DNA of 64,000 nt from Magicicada septendecula (Eukaryota > Arthropoda > Insecta > Hemiptera > Cicadidae), in the NCBI GenBank assembly GCA_034769895.1, contig CM068367.1:114560654-114624653 (forward strand), written 5' to 3'. Each line of letters starts with the position of its first letter. Position 1 is the first letter of the stretch. Below, in pieces: positions 36,471 through 47,100 of the stretch. The position numbers and the translations under genes were made by a program. The notes under the pieces are model-generated. The model saw only the letters and a list, made by a program, of their open reading frames with translations. It was not told the DNA's origin and ran no database searches.

Positions 36471-38475
36471 GACGACCCATATAAAACAAAAACCCCATAG
36501 GGAAAGAACCCCAAAAAACCCCAAAATCAATGAATGTCCAAAGAGAAAGTATAACACTCCAAAAAACCATATCACTGTAAAACTGACAAAAAACTAAAAG
36601 TGTTCGTAGTATTAAATATTAGTGCATTCAAAAAGTTATTGTGTAGTTTGTATAAACAAATCTTCACAGTTCCCCCCCATGGTTGAATATTTCATGTTAA
36701 AAACTAGAAAAAGACCATTAGTAAATATATTAATAATTCACCATAGACAAGTGTAAGTGATCAAATTATAACTAATAAACTTTAAAAAGGTGCATGAGTT
36801 ACAGTACAAAGTAATAAACTTTAAGTTTTGTGAACAGTGCCTACTTTGATAATGAAATAGTAATATTACTAATAAAAAGCTACTAAAGCTGGATGAACAT
36901 TCCATAGAATGGAATATAACTTAGATAGCCAGGGTTATACTTAAAGAGGGGGCATAAATCTTGTAAAATGGGGAATTACAAAACAAACTGTTAATGGTGA
37001 AGGGGTAAAAGATGTTAACCATTATATGTAACCAGGATGTTAGGTTCCTATTACATATAGTAATTAGATAAGTAAGGATTATTCATAAGAAATATTAGTG
37101 TTATAATTTGTTATTTTATTGTTCATTTTAATTTAGGAATGCCCTATCTAAAAATAGATATCATTCCGATGTTATAGAATATTTTTTATTTATGTTATTA
37201 GGTGATATACAAAACAATGTTATTCAGAACACCAGTTTTGATATAGAGAGGTGTTATATGTTAATTATATAATCAATAATTACTGTTATACCAGTTAAAG
37301 AACTAATTTTTAATCAAATATAAAAGAATCAGAAGTCAGAGAAGGATATAAAATAACTACATTAATAAAACATTTGCAAATAGCCACACATCAAATCTAG
37401 GCAATATAATGAATTTAAACTGCAAATAATTAACAAACATAGTCTTATAAGCCAGTTAAACTGACAATATTTAGGCAAGATAAACTCAACATATTAAATA
37501 CTATGTAAATAAGGCTTTCTAAAGATATGGTCATTATATGAGTAAAATTATTTATTAGTCTAATAAAATACCAGTTAAAACTGAATTAGATTCACTGACA
37601 TTATCATAGGGGGAGTCATATACAAATGAATTGTATTAAAAAACCATTATTAATATACTAAATTGCAATCAAATAAGTGAGAATTGATAAATATATCAAT
37701 TTCAGATTTAATAGAATAATAATTATATTAGGGAAAATGGCTATTATTTACTTAGAAGACAGGAAGTATAATTTTAGGCCTACCTCCCAAAAAATTATAA
37801 GAAATATAATTTTCAGATAAAACTTTGTAATACTAACTTAATTACTATCAAAATAAGTAGAATAGAATAGTGAAAACGAATATGTATTTAATATTTCAAA
37901 CAGTTAACTAATAACGAAATTACTTTATGAGCATAATGTACGGTTTTAAAATGTGTCGGAAGTTAAGATGATTTGAAACAATGTATGAGATATATTATAT
38001 AGGCTAAGATTTTCATGAGACGAAGGAAATCCGGACAGTTCATTATTATACCTCGAAGAGAGCACTTCATGTGAATATTTGATAGAACCAACCTTTAATG
38101 GCTGTTACGTTATAACAGAGTTCGGAATCATTTTATATAAAATTAAATTTTTTAACTATTTTAATTATTGCGAAGTGGTGAAGTTGACCTGTGAACTACA
38201 TAACACCAATAAACGGAATCACATGTAACTAATTAAATGAAATAACACTGAAATCGCACCAAATACCAAGTGAAAATTAGAGGTTAACTGACACACATAA
38301 ACACCAGTAGGTATACCCATTTAACAACATTTTTACACCAAGTGAACTATTCCTTCATACACCAGTGACAATAAACTATACCCCAGAAGATCATATACAA
38401 TTGCGAAGAACATTTAACCGAAGAAAGGACATATTAATTCCAACAAGTACTTCGTCAACATTAGAAGCTATCAAC

Positions 38476-38571
38476 GCGCATGCGTCAGGCGGCCATTTTG
38501 ATCCAATATCATCACCGTTATAAGACACGACTGTGAACTGCATTCTGGTTCGAATAAAATTATATATAAAC
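38476..38571 (+). promoter_or_regulatory. Probable LTR promoter: NRF1-like, YY1-like and TATA motifs
   Basis: GCGCATGCG at 38476 fits the NRF1 consensus. GGCCATTTTG at 38491 contains a YY1/Pho-type GCCAT core. TATATATAAAC at 38561 is a TATA box. The block is one of the few GC-rich spots in the LTR and is repeated unchanged in the 3' LTR (about 46380-46475). A downstream AATAAA (38800) would fall in the expected R/U5 area. Motif calls are by eye. Confidence 0.5.
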
Positions 38572-39336
38572 TTTTATTATTAATAACTACCATTGTATTG
38601 TTTAAATTTAAGACATTTTTAGAATTGTAAGTGTTATACTTTCATGTCCCTGACCTTCTTTGGCTTTTTATATTAATAACCGTTCAAAGAACCTATTTTT
38701 ATGATACAAATGTTAACTTCTAATATCGACCGGCCCTGAGCGAGTCGATACGGCTTTGTAACCTCGATTAATTAATCGACCAACTTTATTATTGTGTTTA
38801 ATAAACGTTTTTGTTTATTTTTTGGTAAATTGAAGTTGATTTCTCTTATAAAAGGACATAACCATTAAGTAACCAAGAAAACTAGATAATCTTTAAAGGC
38901 AGTATATCGAACCTACAACATTTCAAGAGTAAGAAGAAGTGAGCCGTTTTCGCCTAAACTTGAAGTTAACTGGATTGTCTTTTTAACAAATTTACAGAAG
39001 GGAAAATTATTACCAGAACAAACACAATACCATCATAATTATAATTACAATCAACGACCTCAATTTATTCCTAAATTTTAAGAACATAAATACACCGAAA
39101 ACATTTTTTCAGAAATTATATATTTTTTTTTATAAATATAAATTTTAAATTTATATTTTATTTCCAAATAGCAACAACAGCAATTCATACAGATTTTATT
39201 TGATAACGACAAAGACCAGGAACTTTACCAAATCGACGATTCCCAGAGCGGAACGTCACTACTACACATACACACCATAAAAATTATTCTGGGTAATTTT
39301 ATACCAGAACACTACTTCAATTACAATTATATTAGG

Positions 39337-39605
39337 GTTTTATTACAAAGGTGAAGACCAACAGTGAGAGCATAACGAAGACTAGAAGACATTAGCTACG
39401 TTATTACACACATTCTTACATTGTAATAAACTGTTTTATTACAAAATTGGCTAGCCCAACCAGTGGGGCTTACAGGAGAGCACAACTCTCATACATCAAG
39501 CTTTATTTATTAATTCGAGTTTTATTACAAATTTGGCTTCCATCTCGGGGCTTGAACGAGGCAGACGTCTCGTTTTATTACAAATTTGGCGTCCAACTAA
39601 AGGGC
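39337..39605 (+). repeat. Reiterated LTR-end/PBS-like blocks
   Basis: TTTTATTACAAA occurs at 39337, 39434, 39519 and 39572. The last three are followed by (A/T)TTGGC and then a C- and G-rich stretch (CTAGCCCAACCAGTGGGG, TTCCATCTCGGGG, GTCCAACTAAAGGG). Only the last copy straddles the actual LTR end at 39582. The first three lie inside the LTR and recur in the 3' copy. Confidence 0.8.
39587..39604 (+). other. Primer-binding site (putative)
   Basis: TGGCGTCCAACTAAAGGG begins four bases after the 5' LTR end. TGG is the complement of a tRNA 3' CCA, and position and spacing fit a retrotransposon minus-strand primer site. The matching tRNA cannot be named without a tRNA set. Confidence 0.65.
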
Positions 39606-39692
39606 TGTAATTAGGGGTTGAAATTACTGTAATTACTTACACAATTCCTAATTCAGCTTGGCAGCGGTTAGTCAGCCAGGGAATCAGGGAAG

Positions 39693-40130
39693 ATGATGCG
39701 TCGTGCCACATCAAAGAAGAGAGCGGCGGAGGCCGAGAAGGAACTCGATATGGATGATAAGGAGGCGACACCAGTGGAGGACGTGGAAAGGATATTAGAA
39801 CGGGTGGAACATAAGCAACCAGCACCACCAGAGAAACAACCCGAAGTACCCATTCAAACAGGGGACGTCGATGTCCAAGACAAAGAAGTGGAAAAGTCTA
39901 AAACTGCAGAAGAAAGTAAAATGGAAAAATTATTGGAAATGTTCATGAGAATGGAAGAAAACAGCAAGAAGATGAAGGAAGAATTAAGGAAGGACATAGG
40001 AGAGACCAGTAAGAAAATGGATTCAACCATGGAAGAAAACAGCAAGAGAATGGAAGAAAACAGCAAGAGAATGGAAGAAAGTTTGCATAAAAAATGGATT
40101 CTACTACAGAAGAAAATAATAAAAAATTAG
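39693..40130 (+). CDS. gag: Gag, N-terminal segment (frame 1 of 3)
   Basis: A 145-codon frame starting at the first ATG with a long open frame after the PBS (MMRRATSKKRAAEAEKELDM). It is rich in Lys and Glu, with no cysteine, and ends in heptad-like SKRMEEN repeats typical of a coiled coil. At an A-run (40089-40094) the frame leaves the coiled-coil reading and stops at 40130. The next frame picks up the coiled coil without a gap, so the two segments look like one protein broken by a single-base change or joined by -1 slippage. Role inferred from context: structural polyprotein that would package the element's RNA in cytoplasmic particles. The first ATG is my choice, and a start at the second codon is equivalent. 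Confidence 0.75.
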   Translation: MMRRATSKKRAAEAEKELDMDDKEATPVEDVERILERVEHKQPAPPEKQPEVPIQTGDVDVQDKEVEKSKTAEESKMEKLLEMFMRMEENSKKMKEELRKDIGETSKKMDSTMEENSKRMEENSKRMEESLHKKWILLQKKIIKN

Positions 40131-41050
40131 AAGATTTGAAGAAGGATAACCAGTCCACTAAGGAAAATTTGAGTGATATAAATAAAAGCATAGAAGCAAC
40201 AAAGGAAGAATTGAAGAAGGACAACCAAGCAACAAAGGAAGAATTGAAGAAGGACAACCAAGCAACAAAGGAAGAGTTGAAGAAGGACAACCAAGCAACA
40301 AAGGAAGAATTGAGTAAAAAGATTGAAAACACCAATAGAAGAATTGAGGAAACCAGTAAAAAGGTGGAAAAGAAAATGGAAGAAAATAAGAAGAATTTGG
40401 AAGAAAAGATGGAAGAAACCAATAAGAAAATCGAAAGTGATCATCAACAGTTAAGGGAAGAGTTAAGAGAAGATAACCAACTGTTACGGGAAGAATTACG
40501 GGAAGTGAACCAGGAGAATCTAGACAAGTTAGACGAACGAATGGAACTATTAAGAAAGGAAATGAACAAGGAACTCAAAGAAAATAAGAAATATATGACC
40601 AAGAAGCTGGAAGACGAAACCATAACTATAAATCAACAGATAAGAGAAGTTGATGGAAGATGTCGGCTGACGGAAGTGGAGGTACAAGAGTTCAAGGAAG
40701 TGGTGAACACAAAGGTCACAAATCTTGAAGAATCTACTCGCAAGAAGGCAGAAGAAAACCGAAGGGAAAGCCGGGAAGAACTCAGCAAGGTACGAACTCG
40801 AATTACAGAAAGATGTGATGGAATGGAGGAAGCGATGACTAACATCACTGGTCAAGTGAGACAGAACCAGGAGGAATGGAAGCAATTCGGAGCCGACCAA
40901 CCAGCTTTACTAATATCCCAATCAACGAGAACAGAGAGTGGCTTAACTTCCGCCAATATAAAAGGATGCCAATGGAGTTCTTGGCCCGTATCGAGGAATA
41001 TATGGCCAAATATAAAAGTAATCGATGGTCCAATAATCGTGAACTATTAG
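40094..41050 (+). CDS. gag: Gag, coiled-coil segment (frame 2 of 3)
   Basis: A 318-codon frame, -1 relative to the preceding segment. Residues 35-73 contain an 11-residue repeat (ATKEELKKDNQ) nearly four times, encoded by 33-bp tandem repeats at 40196-40312. Charged coiled coil then continues to about residue 260. The 11-residue period suits a hendecad coiled coil. After NQEEWKQFG the frame should be left, because the capsid-like reading continues in the next frame from about 40876. The remaining residues to 41050 are a shadow. A long coiled coil ahead of the capsid domain could drive oligomerisation (inference). I saw no conserved domain here beyond coiled coil. Confidence 0.75.
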   Translation: MDSTTEENNKKLEDLKKDNQSTKENLSDINKSIEATKEELKKDNQATKEELKKDNQATKEELKKDNQATKEELSKKIENTNRRIEETSKKVEKKMEENKKNLEEKMEETNKKIESDHQQLREELREDNQLLREELREVNQENLDKLDERMELLRKEMNKELKENKKYMTKKLEDETITINQQIREVDGRCRLTEVEVQEFKEVVNTKVTNLEESTRKKAEENRRESREELSKVRTRITERCDGMEEAMTNITGQVRQNQEEWKQFGADQPALLISQSTRTESGLTSANIKGCQWSSWPVSRNIWPNIKVIDGPIIVNY

Positions 41051-42243
41051 ACGAATCATTCCGTGATATGACGGACAATTGGTGGATGGCGAACCGGAGC
41101 GAAATAACCGATTATCAGCAGTTCAAAAGTTTGTTCAAGTCTAAGTATTGGTCAGAGACCACCCAGAATTTAATAAGGGACAACATCTGCAATGGCCGAT
41201 ATAGAACTCAGTTTGGCAGTACCATGACTGCGTACTTTCTTGGGAAGGTGTGCCTGGCCAAGCACCTGGAACCAGCCATACCAGAGGAATGCCTGGTGAA
41301 CAAGCTTTCTTATCATTACGACGAAGAGGTCATAAGAGCTCGAAGAGGTAGTCAGATAAAGACCATACAGGCGATGACGGAGCTATTGGAAAACTATGAG
41401 AATGAAGAATATTACAGGCAGAGCAGAAGAAGAAATGAGCGGCCAGAAGTTCGAAATAATCCGTCATCAAACAATAATAGTCAACCGGTCAACAGTGGGT
41501 ACCAAGGAAATAGATATAATCCGAATTACCATAATCAACACCCCACGAATGGTAACAACAACAATAATAACCACGGGAATATAAACCCGAATAATAACAG
41601 AAATAATAACGGGTTGTCCGGTAATCGAGGTAATTATTACCCGAATAATTATGTAAATAGACAAAGAAACACCAATCCTACCAATAACACCGAGCGGTTT
41701 GACAATAACAATAGGGGTTACCCTAATCATAATAACAACAACAACAGGTTCTCCCGACCCCAGGTAAATTTTATACGGGCGGAAGGAAACAGCCAAAACA
41801 GGTATAACCATCAACGGAATAACAGTTTCCATGAGGAGGAGGATCGATGGAGAAGCCGAGAACGGGAGGATACCAGATATAACCTGCCCAGACGGGGTAA
41901 CAGTTTAGACGACCCAGAACGGAACATGAACCGAAATCAACCATCTAACTCTCTTGCGGAGCGGTCAGCGACTACTCAAGGTTTACCGGTCGGGCCTGAC
42001 CGGGATAACAATGAGAATGAAAATTGGGTAGTAGTCGCTGAATATCCTAGTCATTCAATACTGCATAACGAACCAAAAAATGACGGAGGATCCCAAATCG
42101 CTCAAGTCAACCATATTAAAGCAGAAGGGAGCCAAAAACCTAAAAAGGATCCCAGCAAGAGGAAGGAAAATGATTACTCCAAAGTTAACATAGATAAGTA
42201 TGGATCTGATAAGCTAGATGACGGATACATAATGAGATGGTAA
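40876..42243 (+). CDS. gag: Gag, capsid-like domain and Asn-rich tail (frame 3 of 3)
   Basis: A 455-codon frame, again -1 relative to the one before. Residues about 29-180 (RMPMEFLARIEEYM ... TIQAMTELLENYE) have the order of a Ty3/Gypsy-type retrotransposon Gag/capsid domain: P-x-FL-x-x-x-E, a W-rich helix, and an F-x-x-x-F/W-x-S stretch. Residues about 190-300 are dominated by asparagine with scattered R, G and Y. There is no CCHC zinc knuckle, and the only cysteines are residues 105, 126 and 139, all inside the capsid part. A QVNxI(R/K)AEG motif occurs twice (about 296-304 and 410-418). The protein ends with basic residues and GYIMRW, and no protease follows. The ATG at 40876 probably is not the native start. 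Confidence 0.8.
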   Translation: MEAIRSRPTSFTNIPINENREWLNFRQYKRMPMEFLARIEEYMAKYKSNRWSNNRELLDESFRDMTDNWWMANRSEITDYQQFKSLFKSKYWSETTQNLIRDNICNGRYRTQFGSTMTAYFLGKVCLAKHLEPAIPEECLVNKLSYHYDEEVIRARRGSQIKTIQAMTELLENYENEEYYRQSRRRNERPEVRNNPSSNNNSQPVNSGYQGNRYNPNYHNQHPTNGNNNNNNHGNINPNNNRNNNGLSGNRGNYYPNNYVNRQRNTNPTNNTERFDNNNRGYPNHNNNNNRFSRPQVNFIRAEGNSQNRYNHQRNNSFHEEEDRWRSREREDTRYNLPRRGNSLDDPERNMNRNQPSNSLAERSATTQGLPVGPDRDNNENENWVVVAEYPSHSILHNEPKNDGGSQIAQVNHIKAEGSQKPKKDPSKRKENDYSKVNIDKYGSDKLDDGYIMRW

Positions 42244-44097
42244 AGGAAATGGATGTCATGAGAACCGACGACGACCAAAAACCTATGTCAAAGAAAAAGA
42301 AATTATGAGCAACTGTCCAACCTAATAAAAATCTTCAACCTGGGTATATAAAAGAAAAATAATAATAAGAAGTACATTTGAAGTAAAGAAAAGAAGAGAG
42401 CTAGTACCATATTTAGGGTAATAATATGATATGTTAACCATATTTATGAAAAACTATTATGAGTAATTGAAGGAATGGAATTTTGAATTAAATATCTAAA
42501 TTCAAAAAAGAAGTAAGAACAACTTACTACCTATTATTTAGGAAACCATTTATGAATCAAAAAGAAAATGAATTTTGAATTAAACCACAAAATTCAAAAA
42601 GAAGTAAGAACAACTTACTACCTATTATTTAGGAAACAATTTATGAATCATAGTGAAGAAAATGAATTTTGAATTAAATATCTAAATTCAAAAAAGAAGT
42701 AAGAACAACTTACTACCTATTATTTAGGAAACCATTTATGAACAAAAGAAAATGAATTTTGAATTAAATATCTAAATTCAAAAAAGAAGTAAGAACAACT
42801 TACTACCTATTATTTAGGAAACCATTTATGAATCAAAAAGAAAATGAATTTTGAATTAAATATCTAAATTCAAAAAAGAAGTAAGAACAACTTAATACCT
42901 ATTATTTAGGAAACCATTTATGAATCAAAAAGAAAATGAATTTTGAATTAAATTTTAAAATTCAAGAACCCAAGTAAGAACAACTTACTTCCTTATCTTA
43001 AAAACAACTTTTAGAAATGAACAAGAAGAAAAAGAATTTGGATAACACATTACAAACAATTATATATGGGACCAATTCTGGAAAACTTTCAAGAATAAAG
43101 AAATGGCAATACAAACCACTAATACAATTTAAATGAATAAACTTATTGTGAAGTAAAATTAATGAGAATTTTATGTCAAATAAACAGAGATATTAAACAT
43201 ATGGAATTAATAATTAAGGAGTGCATTTGTATAAAAAGCAAGAGCAGAATAAAATTTTGAAAAAGAAAGGAAAAACTATATATAAATAAATCCATAAGAA
43301 AAAGATGATCATATAATAAATGTCAGTTATAAGAAATACAATTAAAAGAGTAATTGAAAAAACATAATACTAGTGGAACGATTCATAAGAATTAAGAAAG
43401 GAACAAAATATAATACAAAATATATGCTACCAATGACCTGTTGTGTAATAACAGTCAAAAAATGACAGAGAATTAAAAACTTTACACTGAATAATAAGTG
43501 ATAATTATATTATACCAGCTTCCAACGACAAGGAGAAATAAAATGCCAGCAGAGCTAACCATTGAGAAAAATAACTGAGATAGAAATTGACTAAGATAGA
43601 AATATTAATAGATCTGTTCGTATACGAAGTGAAATATCCAAAGATATTTAATTTTTTTTTATAGTCATAAGGTGGACTATTCTTATATAATTTTTATTAA
43701 TAACTGTCTGAGATAAGTCCAGCAGTATTATTATGTATTAATCAGAGATGATTTACCTCTGTTATCAATAAATGACGTAGTATGGCCAGCAGAGTGTGAA
43801 GCCTACAGAGCCCCTCTGGACACTGCCCCAGCTAACGTAATAGGGAATGTTAGGGAATAAATATCCCAAGGATAAAGAAACAAGTTAAGAAGAAAATGGA
43901 AAAATAAAAAAAATAACGAACCTCAGATGACTATTACTATCAGTAAGAATCCACTTAATAATGAAATATAGATAAGCTCAAAAATATAGAAGAAAAACTT
44001 TTAGAAATGTGAAGGAAGTAAAGAAATATAATTTATAATATAATGTCATAAGCAATTACTTCAGACAAACTAAGTATGATCTGAACTAATCACTTCT
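42244..44097 (+). other. Non-coding interior of the retrotransposon
   Basis: About 1.85 kb between gag and the purine tract, where pol would lie in an autonomous element. It is AT-rich, has stop codons in every frame, and contains the 92-bp array described separately. No protease DTG, reverse transcriptase YxDD or integrase DDE motif is visible. Confidence 0.85.
42481..43000 (+). repeat. 92-bp tandem array with two hairpins per unit
   Basis: Six units start with ttttgaatta at 42481, 42573, 42667, 42757, 42849 and 42941, so the period is 90-94 bp. Each unit has TTTTGAATT...AATTCAAAA inverted arms and then GTAAGaacaaCTTAC inverted arms. The last unit is diverged. The array follows the gag stop by about 240 bp and lies in what would be the 3' untranslated RNA. 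Confidence 0.92.
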
Positions 44098-44111
44098 GGA
44101 AGAGAGCAATC
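44098..44111 (+). other. Polypurine tract (putative)
   Basis: GGAAGAGAG ends five bases before the TGTAGCG start of the 3' LTR, where plus-strand priming would occur. It is short and followed by caatc, so the exact priming site is uncertain. Confidence 0.5.
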
Positions 44112-47100
44112 TGTAGCGTGACAGATAATCCACGCAAATACATTACTCAACGATCATTAATAAAGCTCTAATATATGGAATATCCAGATGAGAATCAATT
44201 AAAATGCACTATTTAATAATATATTCACAATAAAGGTTAAATAAAGAAAATTTCTGCAAATAATATAATATAATACAAGAAGAAAGAAGAAAGAAGAAAA
44301 ATCAAAAACTAAAGCTACTGAAGAAAGAAGAAGGAAGAATAACCAAATCTAAAGAAGAAAGAAGAAAGAAGTGAGACGACCCATATAAAACAAAAACCCC
44401 ATAGGGAAAGAACCCCAAAAAACCCCAAAATCAATGAATGTCCAAAGAGAAAGTATAACACTCCAAAAAACCATATCACTGTAAAACTGACAAAAAACTA
44501 AAAGTGTTCGTAGTATTAAATATTAGTGCATTCAAAAAGTTATTGTGTAGTTTGTATAAACAAATCTTCACAGTTCCCCCCCATGGTTGAATATTTCATG
44601 TTAAAAACTAGAAAAAGACCATTAGTAAATATATTAATAATTCACCATAGACAAGTGTAAGTGATCAAATTATAACTAATAAACTTTAAAAAGGTGCATG
44701 AGTTACAGTACAAAGTAATAAACTTTAAGTTTTGTGAACAGTGCCTACTTTGATAATGAAATAGTAATATTACTAATAAAAAGCTACTAAAGCTGGATGA
44801 ACATTCCATAGAATGGAATATAACTTAGATAGCCAGGGTTATACTTAAAGAGGGGGCATAAATCTTGTAAAATGGGGAATTACAAAACAAACTGTTAATG
44901 GTGAAGGGGTAAAAGATGTTAACCATTATATGTAACCAGGATGTTAGGTTCCTATTACATATAGTAATTAGATAAGTAAGGATTATTCATAAGAAATATT
45001 AGTGTTATAATTTGTTATTTTATTGTTCATTTTAATTTAGGAATGCCCTATCTAAAAATAGATATCATTCCGATGTTATAGAATATTTTTTATTTATGTT
45101 ATTAGGTGATATACAAAACAATGTTATTCAGAACACCAGTTTTGATATAGAGAGGTGTTATATGTTAATTATATAATCAATAATTACTGTTATACCAGTT
45201 AAAGAACTAATTTTTAATCAAATATAAAAGAATCAGAAGTCAGAGAAGGATATAAAATAACTACATTAATAAAACATTTGCAAATAGCCACACATCAAAT
45301 CTAGGCAATATAATGAATTTAAACTGCAAATAATTAACAAACATAGTCTTATAAGCCAGTTAAACTGACAATATTTAGGCAAGATAAACTCAACATATTA
45401 AATACTATGTAAATAAGGCTTTCTAAAGATATGGTCATTATATGAGTAAAATTATTTATTAGTCTAATAAAATACCAGTTAAAACTGAATTAGATTCACT
45501 GACATTATCATAGGGGGAGTCATATACAAATGAATTGTATTAAAAAACCATTATTAATATACTAAATTGCAATCAAATAAGTGAGAATTGATAAATATAT
45601 CAATTTCAGATTTAACAGAATAATAATTATATTAGGGAAAATGGCTATTATTTACTTAGAAGACAGGAAGTATAATTTTAGGCCTACCTCCCAAAAAATT
45701 ATAAGAAATATAATTTTCAGATAAAACTTTGTAATACTAACTTAATTACTATCAAAATAAGTAGAATAGAATAGTGAAAACGAATATGTATTTAATATTT
45801 CAAACAGTTAACTAATAACGAAATTACTTTATGACCATAATGTACGGTTTTAAAATGTGTCGGAAGTTAAGATGATTTGAAACAATGTATGAGATATATT
45901 ATATAGGCTAAGATTTTCATGAGACGAAGGAAATCCGGACAGTTCATTATTATACCTCGAAGAGAGCACTTCATGTGAATATTTGATAGAACCAACCTTT
46001 AATGGCTGTTACGTTATAACAGAGTTCGGAATCATTTTATATAAAATTAAATTTTTTAACTATTTTAATTATTGTGAAGTGGTGAAGTTGACCTGTGAAC
46101 TACATAACACCAATAAACGGAATCACATGTAACTAATTAAATGAAATAACACTGAAATCGCACCAAATACCAAGTGAAAATTAGAGGTTAACTGACACAC
46201 ATAAACACCAGTAGGTATACCCATTTAACAACATTTTTACACCAAGTGTACTATTCCTTCATACACCAGTGACAATAAACTATACCCCAGAAGATCATAT
46301 ACAATTGCGAAGAACATTTAACCGAAGAAAGGACATATTAATTCCAACAAGTACTTCGTCAACATTAGAAGCTATCAACGCGCATGCGTCAGGCGGCCAT
46401 TTTGATCCAATATCATCACCGTTATAAGACACGACTGTGAACTGCATTCTGGTTCGAATAAAATTATATATAAACTTTTATTATTAATAACTACCATTGT
46501 ATTGTTTAAATTTAAGACATTTTTAGAATTGTAAGTGTTATACTTTCATGTCCCTGACCTTCTTTGGCTTTTTATATTAATAACCGTTCAAAGAACCTAT
46601 TTTTATGATACAAATGTTAACTTCTAATATCGACCGGCCCTGAGCGAGTCGATACGGCTTTGTAACCTCGATTAATTAATCGACCAACTTTATTATTGTG
46701 TTTAATAAACGTTTTTGTTTATTTTTTGGTAAATTGAAGTTGATTTCTCTTATAAAAGGACATAACCATTAAGTAACCAAGAAAACTAGATAATCTTTAA
46801 AGGCAGTATATGCGAACCTACAACATTTCAAGAGTAAGAAGAAGAGAGCCGTTTTCGCCTAAACTTGAAGTTAACTGGATTGTCTTTTTAACAAATTTAC
46901 AGAAGGGAAAATTATTACCAGAACAAACACAATACCATCATAATTATAATTACAATCAACGACCTCAATTTATTCCTAAATTTTAAGAACATAAATACAC
47001 CGAAAACATTTTTTCAGAAATTATATATTTTTTTTTATAAATATAAATTTTAAATTTATATTTTATTTCCAAATAGCAATAACAGCAATTCATACAGATT

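Larger units (their letters stand above)
35621..39582 (+). repeat. 5' LTR (3962 bp)
   Basis: Begins TGTAGCG and ends ATTACA. It contains an A-rich body with a GAAGAAAGAAGA-type low-complexity block and a promoter-like zone near 38476-38571. A poly(A) signal AATAAA lies at 38800, a second TATA-like TATAAAAG at 38847, and repeated TTTTATTACAAA blocks near the 3' end. Relative to the 3' LTR it carries 587 extra bp (about 35787-36373), all in or beside the GAA-rich block. At nearly 4 kb it is much longer than typical insect LTRs of a few hundred bp. Confidence 0.9.

Noticed and set aside
39943-40447. Minus-strand frames of 100-160 codons opposite gag
   Set aside because: Ser/Phe/Leu-rich shadows of the Lys/Glu-rich coiled-coil gene on the other strand.
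42481-43000. CRISPR-like appearance of a regular 92-bp array
   Set aside because: Whole units repeat, with no unique spacers. The context is a eukaryotic retrotransposon.
42244-44111. Search for a hidden pol in the retrotransposon interior
   Set aside because: All frames are closed by stops and no DTG, YxDD or integrase motif is visible, so absence of pol is taken as real.
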